From: Streptomyces sp. NBC_00289
GTDB lineage: Bacteria > Actinomycetota > Actinomycetes > Streptomycetales > Streptomycetaceae
Assembly (NCBI RefSeq): GCF_041435115.1
Contig: NZ_CP108046.1
Coordinates: 7,068,001-7,132,000, forward strand
Direction: 5' to 3'
DNA: 64,000 nt
Within the stretch, counting starts at the first letter, position 1. Each line of letters starts with the position of its first letter. Positions 8,473-19,920 of the stretch are shown in pieces. A model generated the notes under the pieces. The model was given only the letters and a program-made list of their open reading frames with translations, made no database searches and had not been told where the DNA came from. A program made the translations under genes and the position numbers.

Positions 8473-9141
8473 ATGACGGCCACCGCCGCGCCCACCGTGC
8501 TCACCGCCCGTGCCCTGCTGCTGGACATGGACGGCACACTCGTCAACTCCGACGCCGTCGTCGAGCGCTGCTGGCGGCGCTGGGCCGAGCGGCACGGGCT
8601 GGACGCGGGCGAGGTCATGAAGGTCGTCCACGGGCGACAGGGCTACGCGTCGATGGCCCTGCTGCTGCCGGACCGGCCCATGGAGCAGAACCACGCCGAC
8701 AACGCGCGCATGCTCGCCGAGGAGACCGCCGACATGGACGGCGTCGTCGCCGTCCCCGGCGCACCGGAGTTCCTCGCCGCCCTGCGCGGCCTGCCGCACG
8801 CCCTGGTGACCTCCGCCGACGTCCCCCTGTCCACGGCCCGGATGGCCGCCGCCGGCCTCGGCCTTCCGGACATCCGGGTGACCGCCGAATCCGTCGGCGC
8901 CAGCAAGCCCGACCCGGAAGGCTTCCTCAAGGGCGCCGCGGAACTGGGCATCGCACCCGCCGACTGCGTCGTCTTCGAGGACTCGGCGGCCGGCATCACC
9001 GCCGGCCGCGCCGCGGGAATGCGGGTCGTCGGCGTCGGCCCGAGGGCCGGCCTCCACAACCCGGACGCCCTCGTGCACGACCTCACGCAGGTACGCGTGG
9101 AGGCGGCGGGCGACGAGGGGATCCGGTTGTACGTGGGGTAG
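8473..9141 (+). CDS. HAD-IA family hydrolase (phosphatase)
   Basis: The 222-residue protein carries the HAD motifs LLLDMDGTLVNSD (nucleophile Asp), VTSAD, GASKPDPEGF (Lys) and VFEDSAAGI (acidic pair). Its alpha-helical cap sits between motifs I and II, placing it in subclass IA with phosphoglycolate and sugar phosphatases. The ATG at 8473 follows GGAG by six bases; an in-frame start at 8419 is less likely. The leader from about 8370 to 8431 can fold into an imperfect hairpin. The physiological substrate is unknown, but sugar phosphates are likely. Confidence 0.88.
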   Translation: MTATAAPTVLTARALLLDMDGTLVNSDAVVERCWRRWAERHGLDAGEVMKVVHGRQGYASMALLLPDRPMEQNHADNARMLAEETADMDGVVAVPGAPEFLAALRGLPHALVTSADVPLSTARMAAAGLGLPDIRVTAESVGASKPDPEGFLKGAAELGIAPADCVVFEDSAAGITAGRAAGMRVVGVGPRAGLHNPDALVHDLTQVRVEAAGDEGIRLYVG

Positions 9142-9203
9142 GTGGCGGGGCGGGTCGGCGGCGGCATCAGCTTCGGCGGGTGGGTTCCGTCCGGAAGCGG
9201 TCG

Positions 9204-9292
9204 GCACATCACGGCCCGCCTCCCGGGACGGGGCGGCACATCACAGCCCGTCCGGCGTTTGAGGACGAGGCCCTTCAGGCCGAAGCAGGGGT
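9204..9292. repeat. Streptomyces intergenic repeat (GCGTTTGAGGACGAG type)
   Basis: The segment contains CCGTCCGGCGTTTGAGGACG, a dispersed intergenic motif I recognise from Streptomyces genomes, preceded by two copies of CGGCACATCAC. It adjoins the hairpin at 9293-9312 and a degenerate GGCACC microsatellite at about 9342-9392. It fills the convergent gap between the HAD gene and the peptidoglycan-binding gene. Confidence 0.65.
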
Positions 9293-9312
9293 CTGGGGGC
9301 GGCAGCCCCCAG
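9293..9312. terminator. bidirectional terminator hairpin
   Basis: Perfect 8-bp arms CTGGGGGC and GCCCCCAG flank a 4-base loop, without a U-tract. It lies between the convergent HAD (ends 9141) and peptidoglycan-binding (ends 9426) genes. Confidence 0.6.
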
Positions 9313-9425
9313 CGACGGCCACACCGGGACCAGAACCGACAAGGCACTGGCACCGGCACCGGCAAGGACACCGGCACCGGCAAAGGCACAGGCCCCCTGA
9401 ACCGAACATCAGCGGCCGTAGGCCA

Positions 9426-12968
<3,543 letters not shown>

Positions 12969-13010
12969 GGTTCGTGCGGGCCGGCCGAGGCTCGTGCGGG
13001 TTCCGGCAGC

Positions 13011-13511
13011 TCAGCCGAGGTTCCTGGTGAACCAGTGGTCGGCGTACGGGTCGTCGTTGTGGGGCGCCGTCTCCGTGTAGCCGAGGCGGGCGTACAGCGC
13101 GCGGGCCTCCACGAGGTCCCCGCGGGTGTCGAGGATCAGCCGGGTGGCGCCCAGGGCGCGGGCCGCGTCCTCGGCCGCCCGTACGAGGAGCGCGGCACCG
13201 CCCCGGCCGCGCATCCCCTCGTACAGGAACACCCGGGTGAGTTCGGCGGTCGCGGCGTCGAGCAGCCGTACGCCCGCGCTGCCGGCCGGTTCACCGTCGT
13301 ACCGTGCGACCACCAACTGCCCCTTGGGCGGGGCGAGATCCGCGCCCGTTTCGGCGGCGATCTCCCGTTCCAGCTCGGCGGGGTCGGTCCGGCGCCCTTC
13401 GTGCAGCAGGTACCAGCGGTCGCTGACCTCCGTGTAGTACGCCCGCCACAGCGCGGCGGCGACCGGGGAGTCGAAGGGTTCCGGAGCGAGGGTCCACGTC
13501 ATGGTCCTCAT
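13011..13511 (-). CDS. GNAT family N-acetyltransferase
   Basis: The 166-residue protein has the acetyl-CoA loop RGRGGAALLVRAAEDAA (motif A) and a C-terminal ARALYARLGYTET segment typical of GNAT enzymes. The start ATG at 13511 overlaps the stop of the upstream reductase gene as ATGA, so the two are translationally coupled. An alternative ATG lies three codons later at 13502. The substrate is unknown; an amine-containing small molecule or peptide is likely. Confidence 0.85.
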   Translation of the reverse strand: MRTMTWTLAPEPFDSPVAAALWRAYYTEVSDRWYLLHEGRRTDPAELEREIAAETGADLAPPKGQLVVARYDGEPAGSAGVRLLDAATAELTRVFLYEGMRGRGGAALLVRAAEDAARALGATRLILDTRGDLVEARALYARLGYTETAPHNDDPYADHWFTRNLG

Positions 13512-14140
13512 TCTCGTGAGGCGGTGTGCGGGGCGCGCAACCGGATATGCGTGACCCCCGGCGAGTCGAGCACCTGCGTCTTGCGCCATTCGAGCTGCTC
13601 GTCACCGAGGTGCTCGAAGAGCCGCCGCCCGCCGCACGCCAGCACCGGCACCACGTGCAGGAGCAGCTCGTCCAGCCATCCGGCCCGGATGAACTGCTGC
13701 ACCAGGTCCGCACCGCCCGCCAGCGAGACGTCCTTGTCCCCGGCCGCCTCGCGCGCCAGCTCCAGCGCGCGCCCGGGGCCCTCGGTGACGAAGTGGAATG
13801 TGGTGCCGCCCTCCTTCACGAGGGGCTCGCGGGGATGGTGGGTGACGACGTAGACCGGCGTGTGGAAGTGCGGGTCGTCGCCCCACGGGATCTCGCCGGT
13901 GATGTACATGCCGTGGCCCATGACCACGGCCCCGGGCCGCTCCGCCCACGCCGCGATCAGCTCGTCGTCGGGGCCGGTCGCCCCGCCCTCCAGCCCCTGC
14001 ATCCGGCGGAAGGTCCGCAGCCCGTACACCCACGCGTGCAGCCGTTCCCCGCCGATGCCGAGCGGGTGCTCGCGGCCCGAGTCCGGGCCGGCGACGTATC
14101 CGTCGAGCGACATGGCCAGCCGTGCGATGACCTCACCCAT
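13508..14140 (-). CDS. dihydrofolate reductase family protein (RibD C-terminal-like)
   Basis: The 210-residue protein opens with VIARLAMSLDGYVAGPD, the signature of the RibD-C/YyaP dihydrofolate-reductase-like family. It also has VVMGHGMY, PVYVVTHHPRE and SLAGGADLVQQFIRAGWLDELLLHVVPVL. It is probably an NADPH-dependent cytoplasmic reductase; the substrate is not predictable. The ATG follows GAGGAGGT. It is first in a two-gene coupled unit with the GNAT gene. Confidence 0.88.
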   Translation of the reverse strand: MGEVIARLAMSLDGYVAGPDSGREHPLGIGGERLHAWVYGLRTFRRMQGLEGGATGPDDELIAAWAERPGAVVMGHGMYITGEIPWGDDPHFHTPVYVVTHHPREPLVKEGGTTFHFVTEGPGRALELAREAAGDKDVSLAGGADLVQQFIRAGWLDELLLHVVPVLACGGRRLFEHLGDEQLEWRKTQVLDSPGVTHIRLRAPHTASRE

Positions 14141-14366
14141 GACTACCTCCTCAGTCGGTGTTCCCTCACCTCCGCGTCGATCGGGCCACCGCCGGATCGA
14201 CACGTCGCTCGGATGCATTCCGGCGACCGGTCGCCGTGAACCGCACCGGCCCGACGTACACCCCCGTGGCGGGCAGGCACCGTTTGGGGAGCGACTTCGG
14301 GGCAACACGCTTCAGAGAACCGGCCCGTACGGAAGGTCGGTTGGGTCGAGAACCCGGAAGGCATTC

Positions 14367-15047
14367 ATGTCCACAGGCGTGATCATTGCTCTGATCGTGA
14401 TCGTGGCGGTCGTCGTCATCGTGGCGGCCGTCCTGACCCTGCGAGCCCGTGGCGGGCACGCGGGCGGAAGCCTGAAGCGACGCTTCGGGCCCGAGTACGA
14501 CCGTGCCCTGGCCCGGCACGACGGGGACTCCAAGGCCGCCGAACGCGAGCTCGCCGAGCGCGTGGAGCGGCACGGATCGCTGCGTGAGCGGGAGCTCGAG
14601 CCCGCGCAGCGGGAACAGTTCGAGGCCCGCTGGACGGCGGCCCAGGAGCGTTTCGTCGACTCACCGTCGGAGGCGGTGGCCGAGGCGGACCGGCTGCTCG
14701 CCGAGCTGGCCGAGGCCCGCGGTTTCCCGGCGGGCGCACAGTACGAGGAGCAGCTCGCCGCGCTGTCCGTGCACCACGCGCACCACGTGCACGGTTTCCG
14801 GCGCGTGCACCGCGTCGCCGCCACGCGCGCGAGTGGGACGCAGGACGGTGGCCGGGCGGGCACCGAGGAGATGCGCGAGGCCATGGTCGAGGCCAGGGCC
14901 CTGTACGAGCAGCTGATGGGCCCGGCCCGTCGGCTGGATCGCCGGGACGAGTCCCGGACGGCCACCGGCGAGTCGACACCCGCCCGTACCGAGGGCCGCG
15001 GCCATCAGGGGTGGGCATTCACCAGGCGTCACGCGAAGGGGAGTTGA
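14367..15047 (+). CDS. membrane-anchored protein of unknown function with FVDSP motif
   Basis: The 226-residue protein has one N-terminal membrane helix (residues 5-26) followed by a cytoplasmic helical region. That region contains KRRFGPEYDRALARH, an Arg/Glu-rich predicted coiled coil, and ERFVDSPSEAVAEADRLLAEL (about 95-115). It belongs to a conserved actinobacterial family of unknown function. The ATG follows GGAAGG. Five bases separate it from the next gene, which shares the FVDSP...EADR(L/V)L motif, so the pair is probably an operon of related partners. Confidence 0.75.
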   Translation: MSTGVIIALIVIVAVVVIVAAVLTLRARGGHAGGSLKRRFGPEYDRALARHDGDSKAAERELAERVERHGSLRERELEPAQREQFEARWTAAQERFVDSPSEAVAEADRLLAELAEARGFPAGAQYEEQLAALSVHHAHHVHGFRRVHRVAATRASGTQDGGRAGTEEMREAMVEARALYEQLMGPARRLDRRDESRTATGESTPARTEGRGHQGWAFTRRHAKGS

Positions 15048-15052
15048 GTGAC

Positions 15053-15892
15053 ATGACGGACGCGACGACCGGCGCGGGTGCCGAGGGCGCCCCGCGCGAC
15101 GGCAAGAACCGAGGCCGTTCGACGATCCCGGCGACCGCTCCGGGCCGTGACCCGGCGACGGGCGAACCGGCGAGCGCGCCGCGCGGCGACACGGTCCCGG
15201 GCGGACTCACCACGCCCGCCGGCGACACCGGGACGGGCGGCCGCACACCGCACGAGTCCGCTCCCGGTGGCGAGACGACGACGGGGCGCGACAGTGCGAT
15301 CGGTCGGGAGACATCGGTGGGACGCGAGACACCGGCAGGTCGCGAGACCACGGCGGATCGTGAGACTTCGGTGGGCCGTGAGACCTCGACGGGCCGTGAG
15401 ACCTCGACGGGTCGCGACAGCGGCCTGGGCGGGGGTCGCGGCCACGAACCGGATCCGCTGGGCACGCGGGGCACCGAGTCGTCCTCCGGCTCACCTGCCG
15501 CCGCCGCTGCCGGCGCACGGACCACTGACGCCACGTCGGGCACCGCCACTCCCGGCGGTGCCGCGAAGTCCGGCATCGGGGTCCACGGCAAGCAGCTCTT
15601 CCCGCACGACGACGAGAGCGACAAGCTCGCCCTGCGGCTCCAGCACGCGGTCACCGGCTTCGTCGACAGCCCCCGGACCTCCGTGGAGGAGGCGGACCGG
15701 GTGCTGGAGGAGGTCACCTCGCGCTTCACCGACGCCGTGACGCAGCACCGCCGTACGCTTCGCAAGTCCTGGCAGTCCGCGGACGGCGTGGACGGCGCGG
15801 ACGCCAAGTCGGCCACGAGCACCGACACCGAGCAACTCCGGTTGGCGCTGCGGGACTACCGCGAACTGGCGGAACGGCTCCTGCACCTCTGA
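15053..15892 (+). CDS. protein of unknown function with GRETST repeats and FVDSP motif
   Basis: The 279-residue hydrophilic protein has no signal or membrane segment. Its first 160 residues are low complexity and include a run of hexapeptide repeats (GRETSV/GRETPA/DRETSV/GRETST). The C-terminal 100 residues contain LRLQHAVTGFVDSPRTSVEEADRVLEEV and LRDYRELAERLLHL. The FVDSP...EADR motif is shared with the preceding membrane-anchored protein, which suggests duplication or a shared binding surface. GGGGAG lies just upstream of the ATG. The function is unknown. Confidence 0.75.
   Translation: MTDATTGAGAEGAPRDGKNRGRSTIPATAPGRDPATGEPASAPRGDTVPGGLTTPAGDTGTGGRTPHESAPGGETTTGRDSAIGRETSVGRETPAGRETTADRETSVGRETSTGRETSTGRDSGLGGGRGHEPDPLGTRGTESSSGSPAAAAAGARTTDATSGTATPGGAAKSGIGVHGKQLFPHDDESDKLALRLQHAVTGFVDSPRTSVEEADRVLEEVTSRFTDAVTQHRRTLRKSWQSADGVDGADAKSATSTDTEQLRLALRDYRELAERLLHL
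15301..15420 (+). repeat. 18-bp coding tandem repeat
   Basis: About seven copies of an 18-bp unit (for example CGTGAGACCTCGACGGGC) encode the GRETSx hexapeptides. The last units are nearly identical, indicating recent slippage or expansion, so copy number may vary between strains. Confidence 0.8.
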
Positions 15893-15934
15893 CAGCCCGG
15901 CTGCAGGCCCGGCTCCGAGGGGCCGCTCGCTCGC

Positions 15935-16345
15935 CTATCCAGCCGCCGCCCGGCGCTCCCGCCACTGACGTACGACGTCCTCGACGTCGTACGGCTTCAG
16001 ACCCAGCGGGGGGCCGGGCGGCGGCTTGAACATGACCTCACGGATCTTGACGTTGATGTCCTCGACGATCTTCCGGACGATCCGCTCGCTGGGCGCCTTG
16101 GCGGCCGCCGCGAGCGCGTCCTCGGCCTCCTTGCGCAGGGCGAGGGTCGGCGGCAGGACCGACAGGCCCTCGCGGGCCATCTTGCGCTTGATCCACCAGA
16201 GTTCGTCGTACGACGTGTCCGCGCCGCCCGGAAGTGGCTTGCCCGCGCCGGTCAGATGGGCGAAGTCGCCGCGTGCTTCCGCTTCCCGGATCTGCTTGTC
16301 GACCCAGGACTCGAACGGGATGCCGGGTGGCTTTCGCTCGGTCAT
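15935..16345 (-). CDS. DUF1992 (DnaJ-homologue subfamily C member 28-type) protein
   Basis: The 136-residue protein contains FESWVDKQIREAEARGDFAHLTGAGKPL, the hallmark of DUF1992, found in bacteria and in the eukaryotic DNAJC28 protein, and ends with an Arg-rich QWRERRAAAG tail. No J domain is present. It is cytoplasmic, its function is unknown, and it sits convergent to the preceding operon and divergent from the FHA gene. Confidence 0.88.
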   Translation of the reverse strand: MTERKPPGIPFESWVDKQIREAEARGDFAHLTGAGKPLPGGADTSYDELWWIKRKMAREGLSVLPPTLALRKEAEDALAAAAKAPSERIVRKIVEDINVKIREVMFKPPPGPPLGLKPYDVEDVVRQWRERRAAAG

Positions 16346-16467
16346 GGGTCCATTGTGCCGGACGCGGCAGGCCCGGGCGATTTATCATGCGGCGGCGGTG
16401 CGCCAACCGGGGCGCCGTACAGGGGCGTTCCCAGCCCTCGTACCAGGACGTCTCAGGAGGAGCGCAC

Positions 16468-16860
16468 GTGCTCGAACTCACCATGGCCACCGTCAGCGCG
16501 GCGGAGGAGGGCGCCACGGCCGGGATGCTCATGGCCGAGGCGCCCAGCGAGCCGGGCGCGGTGCTGCGGGTGGGCCGGGACAAGTCCGTGTGCCGGCTCG
16601 CGACGCCCGACGACTGGCTGTTCATCTCCCGGGTGCACCTGGAGTTCCTGTGCGGCCCCGAGGGCGCGTGGCAGGTGTCCTGGCTGCGCGGTTCGCAGCC
16701 GGACCCGTCCTCCGAGGTCGCCGTGACCATCGGCGGGTACGCGCAGCCCCTCCCCTACGGCGGGACGGTGCCGCTGCCCAGGGGCGGCAGCGGCGAGGTG
16801 ATCGTCCGCGACCGCACCGCCCCGCGCAGCGTCAACGTCGGCTTCTACCACGAGGTGTAG
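16468..16860 (+). CDS. small FHA-domain-like protein
   Basis: This 130-residue protein begins with GTG, seven bases after AGGAGG. VLRVGRDKSVCRLATPDDWLF-ISRVHLEF shows the FHA phosphothreonine-binding signature (GR..., SR.H), and nearly the whole protein is the domain. FHA proteins read Ser/Thr-kinase signals, but no kinase or phosphatase gene is nearby. A small stem (GCCGAG/CTCGGC, 16870-16891) after the stop may act as a terminator. Confidence 0.72.
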   Translation: MLELTMATVSAAEEGATAGMLMAEAPSEPGAVLRVGRDKSVCRLATPDDWLFISRVHLEFLCGPEGAWQVSWLRGSQPDPSSEVAVTIGGYAQPLPYGGTVPLPRGGSGEVIVRDRTAPRSVNVGFYHEV

Positions 16861-16960
16861 CGGCCAGGGGCCGAGTGGGAGGGGGCTCGGCGCCGTCGCG
16901 TGCGGCACGCCGGCGCCGTTGCCCTGCCCGACCTGCGGAGCGCTCGGGCCGGATCTGTTG

Positions 16961-17195
16961 AGGGTTCGCCGGGGCCGGCGGGGCGTTCGCCCGGACCGGC
17001 GGGGCGCTCGGCTCGGACCGGCGGGGCGTTCGGCTCGGACCGGCGGGGCGTTCGCCGGACCGGGGGGCGCTCGGCTCGGACCTGCGGGGCGTTCGCCCGG
17101 ATCTGCGGGGCGTTCGCCCGTACCGGCGGGGCGCTCAGGCCAGTGCCCGGACCGGCGGGCCGCTCAGGTCAGTACCCGTACCGGCGGGCCGCTCA
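16961..17195. repeat. GC-rich minisatellite extending into a gene's 3' end
   Basis: About ten degenerate units of roughly 21-22 bp (GGACCGGCGGGGCGTTCGCC type) fill the space between the FHA gene and the O-methyltransferase. The last units carry CGCTCAGGCCAGTACCCG at 17132, 17161 and 17191. The third of these is the authentic C-terminus and stop of the methyltransferase, so its final codons have been copied in tandem. Confidence 0.75.
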
Positions 17196-17864
17196 GGCCA
17201 GTACCCGGGCCAGCGCGAAACCGTCGTAGCCCTTGGCGCCCACCGTCTGGAGGGCGGTGCCGCTCAGTCTCGGGTGGCTGCCGATCAGTTCGAGGGCGGC
17301 GCGGGTGCCCACGACGTCCGGCGAGGTGTCGTCGGCGTCGGCTACCCGGCCGCCCCGTACGACGTTGTCGACGACGATCAGGCTGCCGGCGCGGGTGAGC
17401 CGCAGGGCCCACTCCACGTAGTGCGGGTTGTTGGCCTTGTCGGCGTCGATGAAGACGAGGTCGAAGGGGGCCGGGTTCTCGTCGGCGAGTCTGGGCAGGG
17501 ACTCCAGGGCCGGACCCACCCGGACCTCGACGAGCTTGTCGAGACCGGCGCGGGCGATGTTGCGGGTGGCGACCTCGGCGTGCCGGGCGCTGTACTCGAG
17601 CGAGACCAGTCGGCCGTCGGCGGGCAGGGCGCGGGCCAGCCAGATGGTGCTGTAGCCGCCGAGGGTGCCGATCTCCAGGACGGTGCGGGCCCCCTGGATC
17701 AGGGCGAGGAGGTGGAGGAACTTGCCCTGCGGCGCCGTGACGGCGATCTGCGGGAGACCGGCGGTCTCGCTGTCCCGGACGGCGGCCTCCAGGGTCTCGT
17801 CATCGGGCGCGAGGTGGGCGGTGACGTAGTCGTCGACGGCGTCCCAGAGCTGCGACTCGCTCAT
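17193..17864 (-). CDS. class I SAM-dependent O-methyltransferase (CCoAMT family)
   Basis: The 223-residue protein carries the family-3 O-methyltransferase motifs VLEIGTLGGYSTIWLA (SAM loop), RLVSLEYS, DLVFIDADKANNPHYVEWAL (metal-binding Asp) and LIVVDNVVRGG. Such enzymes methylate catechol-like phenols in a Mg2+-dependent way. The start ATG is preceded by GAAAGG and by a 19-bp inverted repeat, suggesting control by a local repressor. The native acceptor is unknown. Confidence 0.88.
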   Translation of the reverse strand: MSESQLWDAVDDYVTAHLAPDDETLEAAVRDSETAGLPQIAVTAPQGKFLHLLALIQGARTVLEIGTLGGYSTIWLARALPADGRLVSLEYSARHAEVATRNIARAGLDKLVEVRVGPALESLPRLADENPAPFDLVFIDADKANNPHYVEWALRLTRAGSLIVVDNVVRGGRVADADDTSPDVVGTRAALELIGSHPRLSGTALQTVGAKGYDGFALARVLA

Positions 17865-17886
17865 GCACCTGTGCCTTTCATATGTC

Positions 17887-17905
17887 TAGTTAGGGGAGCT
17901 AACTA
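17887..17905. promoter_or_regulatory. perfect inverted repeat, candidate operator of the O-methyltransferase
   Basis: The arms TAGTTAG and CTAACTA are separated by five bases and centred 32 bp upstream of the ATG. A third half-site, CCCTAAC, follows at 17910-17916. The AT-rich repeat in very GC-rich DNA resembles MarR-family operators. The cognate regulator is not in the window. Confidence 0.6.
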
Positions 17906-18138
17906 GCTGCCCTAACGAATATAGTCGCGCGCCCGCCCCCTGTCCGGGATTTCCGGGAGCCCTGTCGGGAGCGGCCCGGCGGCCCGTCATCGGGCGCACC
18001 CGGAGCCGGGACAGGCGCCGGCAGCCGCGGGTGAGGGCGGCTGCCGGCAGGCGGGGACGCGCGGCGGCAGGCGCGGGCGGTCACGGTCACCGCTGTGACG
18101 GGCGCGCCCGGACCCGGACGCGGAGCGGGTCGGGCCGG

Positions 18139-19533
18139 TCACCGTTCCACGGCGGGTGCCGAGCCCGGCAGCGGGCGTCCCGCTGATTCCGTCATGAACC
18201 ACACCGCGGCGCCACCGATCACGGCCGCCGCCATCATGTAGTAGGCGGGCATCATCATGTTCCCGGTCGCGCCGATCAGTGCCGTCACCACCAATGGCGT
18301 GGTTCCGCCGAACAGCGAGACGGACACGTTGAAACCGATCGACAACGAGCCGTACCGCACCCGGGTGGGGAACAGGGCGGGCAGGGCCGAGGGCATCGCG
18401 GCGGTGAAGCACACCAGGAGCAGGCCGAGCGCGCCCATGCCGAGGGCGACGGCGAGCAGGCTGCCCTGGCGGATCAGCAGCAGGGCCGGGACGGACAGGA
18501 GCAGGAAGCCCGCGCAGCCGGCGGCGATCACCGGGCGGCGGCCGACGCGGTCGGTCAGCGCACCCGCGAACGGCTGGACGACCATCATCAGCGCCATCAC
18601 GCCCAGCACCACGAGCAGGCCGTGCGTCTCGTCGTACCTGAGTTCGCCGGTCAGATAGCTCGGCATGTACGACAGCAGCATGTAGTCGGTCACGTTGAAG
18701 ACCAGGACCAGGCCCACGCACAGCAGCAGCGCACGCCACTGGCCGGTGATCATCTCGCGCAGCGGAACCTTCGGGCGGTCGGCCTCGGCCTTCTCGACCT
18801 CGGCCGCGAACGCCGGGGTCTCCTCCAGCCGCATCCGCAGGTAGAGGCCGATGATGCCCATCGGGCCCGCGATCAGGAACGGAATCCGCCAGCCCCAGGA
18901 CTGCAGGTCCGCGGAGGAGAGCAGGGCGGTCATCAGGGTGACCAGGCCCGCGCCGCCGATGTATCCGGCGAGCGTGCCGAACTCCAGCCAGCTGCCGAAG
19001 AAGCCGCGCCGTTTGTCGGGCGCGTACTCGGCGATGAAGGTGGAGGCGCCCGCGTACTCCCCGCCGGTCGAGAAGCCCTGCACCAGGCGGGCGGCGAGCA
19101 GCAGGATCGGGGCGCCGACGCCGATGGTGGCGTACGACGGGATCAGGCCGATCGCGAAGGTGCCGGCGGCCATCATGATCATGGTGACGGCGAGGACCTT
19201 CTGGCGTCCGACGCGGTCGCCGAGCGGGCCGAAGACCATGCCGCCGAGCGGGCGGACCAGGAAGGCCGCGGCGAAGGCGCCGAACGTGGAGAGCAGCTGG
19301 GTGGTCGGGTTGCCCGAGGGGAAGAAGACCTTGCCCAGGGTGACCGCGATGTAGCTGTAGACACCGAAGTCGAACCACTCCATCGCGTTGCCCAGGGCGG
19401 CGGCCTTGACGGCGCGCTTCACGAGGGCGGGATCGACGGTGGTGACGTCGGGCGCCCCCTGCGAGAGCGGGGCGGGGGACGTGGGGGACTGGGATGTGAC
19501 GACTGTGGCAGTCGGCAAAACTTCGCTCGCCAC
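18139..19533 (-). CDS. MFS transporter, metabolite:H+ symporter (MHS) family
   Basis: The protein has about 464 residues and 12 predicted membrane helices. NAMEWFDFGVYSYIA, GPLGDRVGRQKVL and RLVQGFSTGGEYAGASTFIAEYAP are the classic motifs of the MHS (ProP/ShiA/KgtP) subfamily, proton symporters for compatible solutes, carboxylates or shikimate-like acids. The start is uncertain; GTG at 19533 was chosen, because upstream frames run through palindromic promoter DNA. The substrate is not predictable. Confidence 0.87.
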   Translation of the reverse strand: MASEVLPTATVVTSQSPTSPAPLSQGAPDVTTVDPALVKRAVKAAALGNAMEWFDFGVYSYIAVTLGKVFFPSGNPTTQLLSTFGAFAAAFLVRPLGGMVFGPLGDRVGRQKVLAVTMIMMAAGTFAIGLIPSYATIGVGAPILLLAARLVQGFSTGGEYAGASTFIAEYAPDKRRGFFGSWLEFGTLAGYIGGAGLVTLMTALLSSADLQSWGWRIPFLIAGPMGIIGLYLRMRLEETPAFAAEVEKAEADRPKVPLREMITGQWRALLLCVGLVLVFNVTDYMLLSYMPSYLTGELRYDETHGLLVVLGVMALMMVVQPFAGALTDRVGRRPVIAAGCAGFLLLSVPALLLIRQGSLLAVALGMGALGLLLVCFTAAMPSALPALFPTRVRYGSLSIGFNVSVSLFGGTTPLVVTALIGATGNMMMPAYYMMAAAVIGGAAVWFMTESAGRPLPGSAPAVER

Positions 19534-19920
19534 CTTTCGACGGAGACAGGGACCGGCCCGTGGTGCGGCGACGGCGGCGACGATGGCGCCCGCGGCAGGC
19601 CAAAAAACGACCATAGGGGTACTTGTCCCCCTTACGTGCCGTGCGCGATTGATTGCATGGGGCACGTAAATGGGGTCTGTACAGGCGCGCAGGCCCGCTC
19701 TTGAACGCGTTCCGCGGGAGATCACTGTGATCCATCTCGCGCCCCGCGGCGGCGACCGGGCCCGCGGCGGACTATCGTCGTCCGGACAAAAGGGGAACGG
19801 ACGTCAGGTGAAGGCGGGGTTGCCGGCGTCTCTTTCCGGGGGTGGTGCGGGCCCACGGGGTCCGCAAGCGGAACTCGGCGCGTAGGACACGCGAACAATC
19901 GGGGCGGAGGCCGGCGAGGC
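19534..19920. promoter_or_regulatory. divergent promoter region with long inverted repeat (19632-19669)
   Basis: This 387-bp gap separates the MHS transporter from the GT87-PAP2 gene. It contains TTACGTGCC and GGCACGTAA as perfect 9-bp arms 20 bp apart, flanked by CCCC and GGGG, and a second small repeat GGGG-N7-CCCC at 19616-19630. I read these as operators for the transporter. No gene was detected. Confidence 0.55.

Noticed and set aside
14270..14366. SigB-type stress promoter (GTTT...GGG) before the FVDSP protein pair
   Set aside because: The spacing between the candidate boxes is 12-13 bases rather than 14-16, and the second box does not match well.
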